A DNA stretch of 64,000 bases from Mucilaginibacter sp. KACC 22063 (lineage in GTDB: Bacteria > Bacteroidota > Bacteroidia > Sphingobacteriales > Sphingobacteriaceae). Below the pieces are notes generated by a model that was not told the DNA's origin, did not search any database, and saw only the letters and a list, made by a program, of their open reading frames with translations. Location: NCBI RefSeq assembly GCF_028736115.1, contig NZ_CP117877.1:3038001-3102000 (forward strand). The letters run 5' to 3'. Made by a program: the position numbers and the translations under genes. Of the stretch, positions 47,700 through 57,017 are shown one piece after another (within the stretch, counting starts at the first letter, position 1; each line of letters opens with the position of its first letter).

Positions 47700-48410
47700 T
47701 TAAATTTTACGTATAGCAGAAAAAAACATGGCAATGGAAACCTTAATACAATAATATAAAGAGCCGAAGCTGCGGATAGACGATTTACCGCCCTGCCGCT
47801 CAATCATATTAACTGCGGTTTCTTTAATAGTTAAACCTGCCCTTGAAAAGAAAACCAGCGATTCGGGCTCGGGATAATCATCCGGGTAATACTTTGAAGC
47901 TAAAGCTAATGCTTTACAGTCAAAAAGCCTGAAACCAGAAGTACTGTCATAAATACTTTTACCAGTAAAAACTTTGTTAAGCCAATGAAAGTAGCTGATA
48001 CCTATGCGGCGTAATACCGAAGACTGGAAACCTTGTTTGTTTAAAAACCTCGACCCGATCACAATATTGGCTGCGGTTTTTTGGTGGCAGTCTAATAACT
48101 TTTTCAGCTCGGCCGGTGGGTGCTGCCCGTCTCCATCCATTTGTATAGCCAAATCATAATGATGTTCACGGGCATAAATAAGTCCACTTTGTACAGCGCC
48201 GCCTATGCCAAGGTTAACAGGAAGGTCAATTAAATTTACTTTGTTTTTTTTAGCAATAAGTTTGGTTTCGTCAGTTGAGCAATCATTGACAACCAATACA
48301 TCAATCTGGTAATTTTCTACAGGAAGCGAATTGTACAATACATTCAATAACGTTGGCAATGAAGCCTGTTCGTTAAAGCAGGGAATAACAATTAGTACCT
48401 TTATTGCCAT
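47700..48410 (-). CDS. DPM1-like polyprenyl-phosphate glycosyltransferase
   Basis: A 236-residue GT2 enzyme: VLIVIPCFNEQASLPTLLNV at the start, VVNDCSTDET, LAIQMDGDGQHPPAELKKLL with the DxD motif (about residues 92-96) and DSTSGFRLFDCKAL. It resembles dolichyl-phosphate mannose synthases that lack membrane segments and rely on a partner for anchoring, here probably the DUF2304 protein 4 bp downstream. The product would feed the TMTC-like transferase in the same operon. Confidence 0.87.
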   Translation of the reverse strand: MAIKVLIVIPCFNEQASLPTLLNVLYNSLPVENYQIDVLVVNDCSTDETKLIAKKNKVNLIDLPVNLGIGGAVQSGLIYAREHHYDLAIQMDGDGQHPPAELKKLLDCHQKTAANIVIGSRFLNKQGFQSSVLRRIGISYFHWLNKVFTGKSIYDSTSGFRLFDCKALALASKYYPDDYPEPESLVFFSRAGLTIKETAVNMIERQGGKSSIRSFGSLYYCIKVSIAMFFSAIRKI

Positions 48411-48654
48411 TAAAATTTAGGTTGATCAATAATTACAAGGTAAAATAAAGAAATTTTAATGGAATCTTTATATAGAAGGTTACTTCAAAATTAATATTTT
48501 TTAATCGGCTGATTAACAATGAAAAAAGTTTCCTTAACGGAATAAAAACAATTTTATTTTATTGATATATAAAAAACTTAATATATTTATATGATTTTCA
48601 GGTACACTGATAACAATTCATTAATTAACATTTAATCAACCTAAATCGCGGTAA

Positions 48655-49809
48655 ATGAAAAGAACCGTTTTATACTTATCACTTCTATTTTCTGCTACTT
48701 CATTAAAAGCTCAGGTTTTAAACGGTGGTGTAAATACTAACGGCAGCCAATCAAATGCCATACTTACAGCTGTGCCATTTTTAAATATAGCACCAGATGC
48801 GCGCTCAAGCGGCATGGGTGATGCAGGCGTAGCACTTGAACCAACTACGTATGCCACCTTCTGGAACCCTTCGGCACTTGCCTTTTTAGAGGACGGTAAA
48901 AACATTTCGCTTTCTTATAGTCCGTGGATGCGCAGAATAACACCCGATGCTAACCTGGGTTATGTTAACTTCAGCCAAAAAGTGGGCCAGCGTAGCGCAA
49001 TTGGATTCTCTTTACGCTATTTTAACCTGGGCGAGGTTAGTACCTATGACTATAATGAAAACCCGCTGGGTTCTTACCATCCCAACGAACTTTCTTTAGA
49101 TGCGGCTTATGCCCGTAAATTTGGCCCTAATTTTTCACTTAGTTTATCATTGAGATATATCAGATCGAGCATTGTACGAAGTGGTGCAAGTATCGATGGC
49201 GCAAATGGCAAAACAGGTAACGCTGTAGCTGCTGATGTTTCTTTATACTACAGAAAGCCTATTGATCAATTTGGTACAACGGGAACATTCTCCTTTGGTA
49301 CCAACATCTCAAATATTGGCACTAAAATGAGCTATTACAGCGTTGGACAGTCTTACTTTCTGCCTACCAATTTAAAAATTGGGGCTGCAGATATGATAAA
49401 GCTCGACGACATGAACCAGTTTACCATTGCTTTTGATATTAATAAATTGCTGGTGCCTACCCCTCCTCTAAGAGATCAGAACGGCAACATTATTAAAGGT
49501 AAAAACGACGACCGTTCTGTGGTTTCGGGCATTTTCGGTTCTTTTACAGATGCACCGGGCGGCTTCAGTGAAGAAATTAAAGAAGTGGCCTTTTCACCAG
49601 GTGTAGAATATATGTACAATCATATTTTCGCATTAAGAACAGGTTATTTTTATGAAGCGCCATCAAAAGGTAACAGGCAATACCTTACTTTAGGTGCAGG
49701 CTTAAATGTTAAGGGCTTTAACTTTGATTTTTCATATTTAGTGGCCAGCCAGCAAAACAGCCCTTTGGCAAATACACTACGGTTTTCGCTTAACTACAAT
49801 TTTAAATAA
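48655..49809 (+). CDS. porV: PorV/LptO-type T9SS outer-membrane protein
   Basis: A 384-residue barrel with signal peptide ending SLKAQ. The PorV signature is clear: PFLNIAPDARSSGMGDAGVA followed by TFWNPSALAFLE, and the protein ends RFSLNYNF-K. PorV shuttles T9SS cargo from the translocon to the attachment complex. It could serve the sorting-domain protein encoded upstream, and it lies convergent with a carbamoyltransferase gene (1-bp gap). A genome may have several PorV paralogues. Confidence 0.9.
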   Translation: MKRTVLYLSLLFSATSLKAQVLNGGVNTNGSQSNAILTAVPFLNIAPDARSSGMGDAGVALEPTTYATFWNPSALAFLEDGKNISLSYSPWMRRITPDANLGYVNFSQKVGQRSAIGFSLRYFNLGEVSTYDYNENPLGSYHPNELSLDAAYARKFGPNFSLSLSLRYIRSSIVRSGASIDGANGKTGNAVAADVSLYYRKPIDQFGTTGTFSFGTNISNIGTKMSYYSVGQSYFLPTNLKIGAADMIKLDDMNQFTIAFDINKLLVPTPPLRDQNGNIIKGKNDDRSVVSGIFGSFTDAPGGFSEEIKEVAFSPGVEYMYNHIFALRTGYFYEAPSKGNRQYLTLGAGLNVKGFNFDFSYLVASQQNSPLANTLRFSLNYNFK

Positions 49810-49810
49810 G

Positions 49811-51496
49811 CTATTTGCTGATAATAAAGTCTTCGATGATCAGCGCGTCCAACGCACCGTCAAACAACATACTTATAGCTTCAAAAGGGGTTTCAACTAT
49901 TGGCATCCCTTTTTTATTGAAAGATGTATTGAGCAATACACTTATGCCTGTTAATGCTTTAAAAGCCGCTATTAAACTATAAAATTCCGGGTTCAAGTCT
50001 GATGTAACCGTTTGTACCCTGCAAGTGCCGTCTGTATGCACCACGCCGCTTAGTTTTTCACGCCATTCGGGTTTTATATGATCAATAAGGATCATATAAG
50101 GGCTTTCGTCGCCATTTTCAAAATAAACAGGCGCATCTTCGTGTAATACAGCTGGCGCAAATGGCCTGAAATCTTCCCTGAATTTTATGTTCTGGTTAAT
50201 ATGCAGCTGTACACTTGGTAAACGTGGGTCGGCAAGTATACTGCGATGGCCCAATGCCCGCGGCCCAAACTCTGCTCCTTTCTGAAACCATGCAATTACC
50301 TTTCCGTTCGCCAGCAAAGCGGCGCCTTCTTTTACATATTCGTTGGTTTGTTTATAGTTTAGCTTAACGGTGTGTTGCTGTTGGTATAAATCAATAGCTT
50401 CTTTTATGTGCGAAGCATGATATGTTTTCCCAAAGAAAGATGTACCCGAAAGCGGCACTTTCTTATTCCCCAATACAGCATACCAGCCATAATAAGCGCA
50501 ACCAAGGGCGAGCCCGTTATCACCAGAAGCAGGTTGCATGTATAAATTTTTTATGCCGGGCGTGTTTAGCAGCTTGCGGTTAGCAACAGCGTTTAAGGCT
50601 ACTCCGCCGGCATACGCCATATTTTGGTGCGGATATTTGATTGCACGATCGCTAAACAAATAACAAATGGCTTTCTCAGTTTCTTTTTGTACCCAGCGGG
50701 CAATAGCTGCGTAATGAGTAAAATTCGCCTTAAACGCTTTATAATTTGCAGCAGGATTTGTAAATACCCCATTGAGGTTATCATATAACACCTCTACCCT
50801 ACCATTTTCAAGTTTAAATAATGGCTGATCGTACACTTCTTTTCCATACGGAGCTAATCCCATTAGTTTACCGGCATCATCCATATTTCCAAAGCAGTAG
50901 TTACTTGCTGCACTGTATAAACCGCCTATAGAGTGATAAGTAGTGGGTAATTTTAAGGCATTGCTATCGTCGTAAAGCCTCATCTCAGAAAAATCCTTGT
51001 ACAACGTCGATAGCTTTTGGCCATCAAAATGGTAAAAGCTATCTTTTTCGCAATACATTCCATGCAACAGGGATTCATCTGGGATATAGGCGCCATCCAG
51101 ATCCTTGCATTGCTGATAAGGGCTGCCTGCGCCGTCAATCACCATGATATTACAGGTTTCAAAAGGAGACATGGCGGCGGCGCTCCAGGCATGCGCCAGG
51201 TGATGAGATATGGTGATAACAGGTATCTGAATATCCTCATCAAAATAACGCCGGCCTAAATACCTGGCAGGCGAAATATCTATTTCAAAGTTGGCGGCTT
51301 GTACAATAAGGTCAAGGTCTTTAACGGTTATTCCGGCTGCATCAAGGCAGTACTGTACGGTAAGATAATCATTACCGCCATCATGCTTTAAGCGAGTAAG
51401 CCGCTCCTTTTCAATGGCTACTATGATTTTCCCGTCTTTTAAGATACAGGTAGAACCATTATGTGAGAGGCCTGTACCTAAAATGTACTTACTCAT
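49811..51496 (-). CDS. Carbamoyltransferase (NodU/CmcH/TobZ family)
   Basis: A 561-residue protein with both family domains. The N-terminal Kae1-like part has LGTGLSHNGSTCILKDGKII, SHHLAHAWSAAAMSP and the VIDGAGSP metal/ATP loop. The C-terminal YrdC-like part has GAEFGPRALGHRSILADPR and LNTSFNKKGMPIVETP. These enzymes use carbamoyl phosphate and ATP to carbamoylate hydroxyls of sugars or natural products. It is in a unit with a methyltransferase gene 37 bp upstream, so glycan or metabolite decoration is likely. Confidence 0.93.
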   Translation of the reverse strand: MSKYILGTGLSHNGSTCILKDGKIIVAIEKERLTRLKHDGGNDYLTVQYCLDAAGITVKDLDLIVQAANFEIDISPARYLGRRYFDEDIQIPVITISHHLAHAWSAAAMSPFETCNIMVIDGAGSPYQQCKDLDGAYIPDESLLHGMYCEKDSFYHFDGQKLSTLYKDFSEMRLYDDSNALKLPTTYHSIGGLYSAASNYCFGNMDDAGKLMGLAPYGKEVYDQPLFKLENGRVEVLYDNLNGVFTNPAANYKAFKANFTHYAAIARWVQKETEKAICYLFSDRAIKYPHQNMAYAGGVALNAVANRKLLNTPGIKNLYMQPASGDNGLALGCAYYGWYAVLGNKKVPLSGTSFFGKTYHASHIKEAIDLYQQQHTVKLNYKQTNEYVKEGAALLANGKVIAWFQKGAEFGPRALGHRSILADPRLPSVQLHINQNIKFREDFRPFAPAVLHEDAPVYFENGDESPYMILIDHIKPEWREKLSGVVHTDGTCRVQTVTSDLNPEFYSLIAAFKALTGISVLLNTSFNKKGMPIVETPFEAISMLFDGALDALIIEDFIISK

Positions 51497-51533
51497 TGTT
51501 AAGCGCGATTAAAAGTGATGTATAGGAATTATT

Positions 51534-52238
51534 CTACAATGTTACATCAATGATGTAGCCACCGGCCGTCATTGGAAAGACTTTCTCAATTCCATTAACA
51601 ACAGTTTCGCATGCGCTAACTACTTTTCTCTTTACACCGGCCGAATTCATGATCATTTCACTGAACTTTACATGATAGGGCACTATGTGCCAGCTGTTAA
51701 AGCCGCTTCGCTGACAAAGCGTGTTAAGGGTTTTATAAGAATATACCTGCAAGTGATCCTGATGAGCAGACTCGCGTGAGAAAAAGGAAAGCAATATATT
51801 TGAAAAGGATGTGGTATTTGGTGTGGAACATATTAAACGTTTACCCGCGAAAGATTTTTTAAGGCTTAAAAAAAACTTCAGGGTATCTGGTAAATGCTCA
51901 ATCAGTTCGCCGGCAATAATAATGTCAATTGCGTTAAAATTAATGTCCAGATCTTCAAGATCATAGATATCCCCGAATAATATCTTTTCACGCTCATTTA
52001 ATATCAAGCCCTCTTTTGGCAGGGCCGGTGAATTGTCTACACCAATGTGCGTTTTTGAAACGGAAGATATTTCATCGAATAAATACTCAACTGAATGTCT
52101 TTTTATTAAAGCAGTTTCATCATAACAACCCAGGTCTAATACATTCTTCCCATTACAGGCAGCTTTTATATATTGAATACGGGATACGGTTTTATGAACA
52201 GAAATTTTTTCGACGGGCGTATATTTTAAATCGGCCAT
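51534..52238 (-). CDS. Class I SAM-dependent methyltransferase
   Basis: A 234-residue protein with the SAM-binding motif NVLDLGCYDETALI (about residues 33-46), an acidic HIGVDNSP strand and IIIAGELIEHLPDTLKF as motif III of Methyltransf_11/23 proteins. It precedes the carbamoyltransferase on the same strand. The substrate is unknown; sugar O-methylation is plausible from context. Confidence 0.83.
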   Translation of the reverse strand: MADLKYTPVEKISVHKTVSRIQYIKAACNGKNVLDLGCYDETALIKRHSVEYLFDEISSVSKTHIGVDNSPALPKEGLILNEREKILFGDIYDLEDLDINFNAIDIIIAGELIEHLPDTLKFFLSLKKSFAGKRLICSTPNTTSFSNILLSFFSRESAHQDHLQVYSYKTLNTLCQRSGFNSWHIVPYHVKFSEMIMNSAGVKRKVVSACETVVNGIEKVFPMTAGGYIIDVTL

Positions 52239-52373
52239 GTAATAAGGTTACGAAAATTGGTGCAATAGCGAAGATAAAAATAAAGAATAATTGTGCGTTT
52301 AAATTATAAAAAATAGCAAATCTATGCGGATTATAATTATTCTGCATAAATTTAATAATTATAAACTTTATCA

Positions 52374-53402
52374 ATGACAACCGACCTATCAACGATCACT
52401 GATACAATGCCCGCGTCTACCGAAATGGGTAAGCTGGGTATCATGCAACTGAAAAGATTCTGGTATAAGAGTTCATTCAGGGCAAAAAACCTTTACTCCA
52501 GTAAGCATCCTAACGAGTCAACACTGGACAAGATATGTCTGTATATTTTAGGATTAGGCCTTGAACAAACCTACAAATATCTGGGTAACAACGGGCTTAC
52601 GTTTGATGAGTTTGAAGACTGGATAATTGCCACAGCCGGTATGCCCATAGAAAGCGAAGTGGCTCGCTTCAATGCTACTTTCCAGGAAAACAGGCCCAAG
52701 GGAACTCGTCCTGTTCCATCCGTACTATCAGCCGCCGAATTAGATTTCTGGAACGAAAACGGATACCTTATTATAAAAAATGCCATACCAAAACAGGATT
52801 GCGAAATTTCTGTAGACGTGATATGTAATCACATCGGGGTGGATAAAAACGATCCGGATACGTGGTATACTAAAAATGATTCGCGCCAGGGGATTATGGT
52901 ACAGCTTTTTCAACACCCAATACTTATAAAAAACAGGTACTCGGATAAAATAAGACAGGTATTTGAACAGCTTTGGCAACGAACCGATATATGGGTATCT
53001 GCAGACCGGGTTGGTTTTAATCCGCCTGAAACAGAGTTTTACAAGTTTCAGGGGCCAGACCTCCATTGGGATTGCAGCCTGCAATTGCCTGTTCCTTATG
53101 ATTTACAGGGCATACTTTATCTTAATGATGTTGCAGCTAATCAAGGGGCTTTCACACTTGTGCCTGGCTTTCAGCACCGCGTTGAAGATTGGATTAAATC
53201 ATTGCCTCCGGGTGCTAATCCAAGACGACAAAACCTGCATGCGCTTGGCAGTAAACCCATAGCAGCAGAAGCCGGTGATTTAATTATTTGGCAGCAGGCA
53301 TTGCCACATGGCAGCAGCCCCAACACTTCATCAAAACCACGTTTTGTTCAGTATATTACTTATCACCAGATAGACCACCAGGATCAGGAAGTTTGGATAT
53401 AA
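52374..53402 (+). CDS. Phytanoyl-CoA dioxygenase-family (PhyH) 2OG oxygenase
   Basis: A 342-residue protein with a non-catalytic N-terminal helical part (1-120) and a PhyH domain. ELDFWNENGYLIIKNAIP starts it, the iron site is LHWDCSLQ (HxD) with LPHGSSPN, and GAFTLVPGFQHR lies between. PhyH enzymes hydroxylate lipids or small molecules. It is transcribed away from the methyltransferase/carbamoyltransferase pair and is the third 2OG oxygenase within 19 kb. The substrate is unknown. Confidence 0.87.
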   Translation: MTTDLSTITDTMPASTEMGKLGIMQLKRFWYKSSFRAKNLYSSKHPNESTLDKICLYILGLGLEQTYKYLGNNGLTFDEFEDWIIATAGMPIESEVARFNATFQENRPKGTRPVPSVLSAAELDFWNENGYLIIKNAIPKQDCEISVDVICNHIGVDKNDPDTWYTKNDSRQGIMVQLFQHPILIKNRYSDKIRQVFEQLWQRTDIWVSADRVGFNPPETEFYKFQGPDLHWDCSLQLPVPYDLQGILYLNDVAANQGAFTLVPGFQHRVEDWIKSLPPGANPRRQNLHALGSKPIAAEAGDLIIWQQALPHGSSPNTSSKPRFVQYITYHQIDHQDQEVWI

Positions 53403-53422
53403 ATATCACTACCAATTAAACT

Positions 53423-53457
53423 AAAATGCCCGGTAAATCATCTTTACCGGGCATTTT
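53423..53457. terminator. Bidirectional terminator
   Basis: A 15-bp perfect stem (AAAATGCCCGGTAAA and complement) with a 5-base loop between converging genes, with T-runs on both strands. Confidence 0.9.
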
Positions 53458-53479
53458 ATTAAGCTTTTACTTCTTTAAT

Positions 53480-53875
53480 TTAGTTAGAGTCAACTAACAC
53501 AACTTTAATTACAGTACTACCGGGGTTACTAATTGCATTTGTGCTATTGTAAGCCTGCGCACCTAACACAATCCCTCCTACTGTATGCTGGTAGCTGTAA
53601 GAAACGCCTTGGTAAACTTCAGGTACCTGATCATAGTTCTGACCACCATCAAATGAAATGTAAACCAAAACACCGCCGTGGTCATTAAAATATTTGTCAA
53701 TTTCAGGAACGGTAAGACTGGTAGAATAATTCACTCCACCGTCTGATGTGATCCAGCTTGAATTAGTGGTGGTGAATTGAATAGTCTGATTATTGTTTTG
53801 ATTGATGTATTCCTTTTTGCATGAGGTAATAACAAGCGCAATTGCACAGAAGAACAGTAGTAGTGTCTTTTTCAT
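53480..53875 (-). CDS. Small lipoprotein of unknown function
   Basis: A 131-residue protein with a lipoprotein signal (ALVITSC, Cys19) and a beta-rich mature part (SWITSDGGVNYSTSLTVPEI). I recognise no domain. Short lipoproteins with this layout are common in Sphingobacteriaceae. It is a single-gene unit ending at the shared terminator. Confidence 0.7.
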   Translation of the reverse strand: MKKTLLLFFCAIALVITSCKKEYINQNNNQTIQFTTTNSSWITSDGGVNYSTSLTVPEIDKYFNDHGGVLVYISFDGGQNYDQVPEVYQGVSYSYQHTVGGIVLGAQAYNSTNAISNPGSTVIKVVLVDSN

Positions 53876-54036
53876 AATTTGGATGTATTGAGTATTAATT
53901 ATTACTGAAAAGACACTATCCGGTTTAAAAGGTTTAATAAAATTTAAAAAATATTTATTTATTAAAATATATTATTTGTTCATACATTCTTAATATGTAA
54001 CAAGTAAATTACGCACCTATTTAAACGCCCCCATAA

Positions 54037-54198
54037 ATGCCCCCTCCAATTTGCCCAAAATGTAAGCGCGAGTATACTGAACGTTTACCCAGAGGCTTCT
54101 TTTTGAAGAAAATATTATTTTTTCTTCCGTTAAAAAAATACTGGTGCGGAAAATGCAACAAGACAAGAATAGTGTGGTATAACGACGATAACGATTAA
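54037..54198 (+). CDS. Small zinc-ribbon protein
   Basis: A 53-residue frame, MPPPICPKCKREYTER at its start and YWCGKCNKTRIVW near its end, has two CxxC pairs (Cys6/Cys9, Cys37/Cys40) that could bind one zinc. It fills the otherwise empty gap between two genes. The spacing, the hydrophobic middle and a sensible stop support a real gene, but there is no clear ribosome-binding site. Confidence 0.45.
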   Translation: MPPPICPKCKREYTERLPRGFFLKKILFFLPLKKYWCGKCNKTRIVWYNDDND

Positions 54199-54382
54199 TA
54201 TATTACCTATGTAAATCATTATAAATTTCAATATCGTTAATTAGCATCTTAATATTTAAGAAGTAGTTTCTGTTATACATTAAACAATATGACTGTATCG
54301 GTGTTCATAAAGTTTATTAAACAGCGTTTTAAATGCGGTTTTTAAAGTTTAAAAATTTTTCCTCTTATACTTGCCGATCCTG

Positions 54383-56365
54383 ATGCCTAAAAATCAAGAA
54401 TTACTGAATGAACAGAAGCGACTATCTGCACTTGAGTCATACGATATTTTAGATACGGCAACCGAACAGGATTTTGATGATATTACCGAACTGGCCACTA
54501 ATATTTGTGGCTTCCCTATTGGGTTGATCAGCTTTGTTGACAGCAGCCGCCAATGGTTTAAATCTGTTAGAGGTTTAAGCGTCCGCCAAACAGACAGGGC
54601 CCACTCTTTTTGTGCATACACGGTAGCTACTAATGACGTTTTTATTGTTGAAGATGCCCGTATAGATGATCGTTTTAAACATAACCCGTTAGTTACCGGC
54701 GATCCTCACATTGTTTTCTATGCCGGTGTACCTTTAACCAGCCAGGATGGTTATACACTTGGATCTTTATGCCTGATAGATAACAAGAAAAGAACGTTAT
54801 CTGACATGCAGCTCAAATCTTTACAAATACTTTCGAGGCAGGTAATGGATAAGCTGGAGTTGCGCAAAAAGGTAGTAGAGCTTAGAAAGGCCAACAATGA
54901 GATTAATGAGTTGCGGAACGAACAATTTATACAGGAAAACGAGGCCCGTGAGGTAATCAAATACACGCCCATGGCGATGGCGCTGCACGTTGGTGAAAAT
55001 ATGACCATAAAGTTTGCGAACGAACTGATGCTGCAGGCCTGGGATAAAACTGATGAGGTATTCGGGAAGGCGTTTGCAGAAGCGCTGCCCGAATTAGCCG
55101 GGCTTGACTTTCCAACAACCATGCTTGGCGTATACAAAAGTGGTGTAGCGTTAAGATATGATAATGAACGGATGACTTACCTCCATCAGGGTGTTTATAA
55201 AGAATTTTATTATAGCTACGCCTTTACACCGCTCAAAACACCTAACGGAAATATCTGGGGGATACTAAATACGGCCCTTGATGTAACAGAAGTTGTTAAA
55301 GGCAGACTAAAGATTGAACAAGCAGAAGAACAATTGCGCCTGGCGCTCGATTCAGCCAAGTTGGGTACCTGGTATATAGTTCCGCAAACAAATGAGCTGG
55401 TACTCTCTGAACGTTCTAAAGAAATGTTCGGCTTTAAACCAGCAGAACAGATTACGCTTGAACGAGCTGTTGAAATTATTGATCAGAGCCACCGCGACAA
55501 GGTAATGTCGGCAATTACATCTGCCCTGGAAGAGGGCGCTCCATACAATATTGAATACCCTATTCTGCTTTCAGCCGGCGACCAGCGCCGCTGGGTAAGG
55601 GCCACAGGTAAAATTTTTGCTGCTACAGATGGCGCAGGGCAATTATTTTCAGGAACACTATTGGATATTACCCGGCAAAAAGAAGAAGAACAGCGCAAGA
55701 ATGACTTTATCGGTATTGTAAGCCATGAGCTGCGTACGCCCATAACCTCTATCAGCGGTTATGCGCAGGTACTCCAGTTAAAGGCAAAAAAGTTGTCCGA
55801 CCCTTCTATTTATGAAATTGCAAGCAAATCAAAGCTACAGGCCGACCGCATGGCTAAACTAATTAGTGGTTTTTTAGACATAGCGCGTATTGGCGAAGGG
55901 AAAATAAAGATAGAGTATCAAACATTTGACATGGCCGAGCTGGTAAAAGAAGCCGAGGAAGAATCGATAGCCACCATTACCACGCACCGGGTCATATTTA
56001 AACCCGTTGAACATACCCTTGTAAATGCTGATTGCGATAAAACACGCCAGGTAATAATTAACCTGATCAACAATGCCGTAAAATATTCACCTTCTGGTAG
56101 CGAGATACATGTTGCCTGTGTTACGCATCAAAAATTAGTACAGGTAAGCGTAACAGATAACGGAATGGGAATTAGCGAAAATGACCAACAGCACGTTTTT
56201 GAAAGGTTTTACCGGGTAGAGAGCGAGCAAATGAAAACCGTTAAGGGATTTGGAATAGGACTTTATCTGTGTAAAGAAATTATTGAACGCCACGGTGGTA
56301 AAATTGGTGTAGAAAGTGTATTAGGAAAAGGCAGCACTTTTTGGTTCACCCTGCCTGCATTATAA
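54383..56365 (+). CDS. GAF-PAS-PAS sensor histidine kinase
   Basis: A 660-residue soluble kinase. An N-terminal GAF domain (about 15-160: FDDITELATNICGFPIGLIS, then VFYAGVPLTSQDGYTLGSLC) is followed by a short coiled coil and two PAS domains (about 195-310 and 315-430). HisKA has FIGIVSHELRTPITSISGYA with His448, and the ATPase domain has NLINNAVKYSPSGSEI and GFGIGLYLCKEII. The ATG at 54383 is preferred over the upstream TTG. No bilin-binding Cys is evident in the GAF domain. Its response regulator is not adjacent. Confidence 0.93.
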   Translation: MPKNQELLNEQKRLSALESYDILDTATEQDFDDITELATNICGFPIGLISFVDSSRQWFKSVRGLSVRQTDRAHSFCAYTVATNDVFIVEDARIDDRFKHNPLVTGDPHIVFYAGVPLTSQDGYTLGSLCLIDNKKRTLSDMQLKSLQILSRQVMDKLELRKKVVELRKANNEINELRNEQFIQENEAREVIKYTPMAMALHVGENMTIKFANELMLQAWDKTDEVFGKAFAEALPELAGLDFPTTMLGVYKSGVALRYDNERMTYLHQGVYKEFYYSYAFTPLKTPNGNIWGILNTALDVTEVVKGRLKIEQAEEQLRLALDSAKLGTWYIVPQTNELVLSERSKEMFGFKPAEQITLERAVEIIDQSHRDKVMSAITSALEEGAPYNIEYPILLSAGDQRRWVRATGKIFAATDGAGQLFSGTLLDITRQKEEEQRKNDFIGIVSHELRTPITSISGYAQVLQLKAKKLSDPSIYEIASKSKLQADRMAKLISGFLDIARIGEGKIKIEYQTFDMAELVKEAEEESIATITTHRVIFKPVEHTLVNADCDKTRQVIINLINNAVKYSPSGSEIHVACVTHQKLVQVSVTDNGMGISENDQQHVFERFYRVESEQMKTVKGFGIGLYLCKEIIERHGGKIGVESVLGKGSTFWFTLPAL

Positions 56366-56412
56366 ACAAACAAGGCCTTAGCCCGTTAAGAAAGTTTGTA
56401 AAGATTATTGAT

Positions 56413-56874
56413 ATGAAAGTTGTTAAACCGGTAAGATCAACTGTAGATACAATGTTCAGGGCTAAATTATATATATTTTTTAGCAGAAGTTTATGGATTT
56501 ATCTTGCGGCCTGTATAGTAATCGCTTACTTTCAGCCCATATCTAATTACAGCAAACCATTATCTGCGGCTATTTACTTTGCATGCATCTCGATCATTGC
56601 ATTATCGCTTTACTACCTAAGTGCAATGCTACTTGCAAAAAAGAAACCCTTAAATGCCAATTTGGTGTTTGATGAAGATAGTGTCGCCGTAGATCACCTG
56701 GCTACCGGAGAAATTGAAATCAAAGGCTGGAATTGGATTAAAAAAATAGATCTGCGTAACAACGGGGTGTATTTAGTAGCAAAAGATAAACGCAGGATGG
56801 TTATTTTCTTAGACAGGCTTACCACTGAAGAGTTTGATTTTTTTACCCGTATCAAAACAACCCTTAATAAATAA
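56413..56874 (+). CDS. YcxB-like membrane protein
   Basis: A 153-residue protein with two membrane segments (about 28-48 and 55-75: IYLAACIVIAYFQPI; ACISIIALSLYYLSAMLLA). A soluble YcxB-like tail (KGWNWIKKIDLRNNGVYLVA and FLDRLTTEEFDFFTR) follows. I chose the ATG at 56413, the first in a proper context after the kinase stop. It probably lies in the kinase transcript. The function is unknown. Confidence 0.7.
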   Translation: MKVVKPVRSTVDTMFRAKLYIFFSRSLWIYLAACIVIAYFQPISNYSKPLSAAIYFACISIIALSLYYLSAMLLAKKKPLNANLVFDEDSVAVDHLATGEIEIKGWNWIKKIDLRNNGVYLVAKDKRRMVIFLDRLTTEEFDFFTRIKTTLNK

Positions 56875-57017
56875 GCATTAGCATCAACCTATTTACTGAA
56901 TTGCGGCCCGAAGAACTAAATAATATGATGTTGGAACATTATTTGCTAACTAATTGCAATTAAAGCGGTTTGGCAATCATTACTTCCTAAACTTAGCTTA
57001 GGACACACTTGTCAAAT

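Noticed and set aside
54383..56365. Phytochrome-type light sensor because of the GAF domain
   Set aside because: No chromophore-binding Cys motif or PHY domain is visible; it is an ordinary GAF/PAS kinase.
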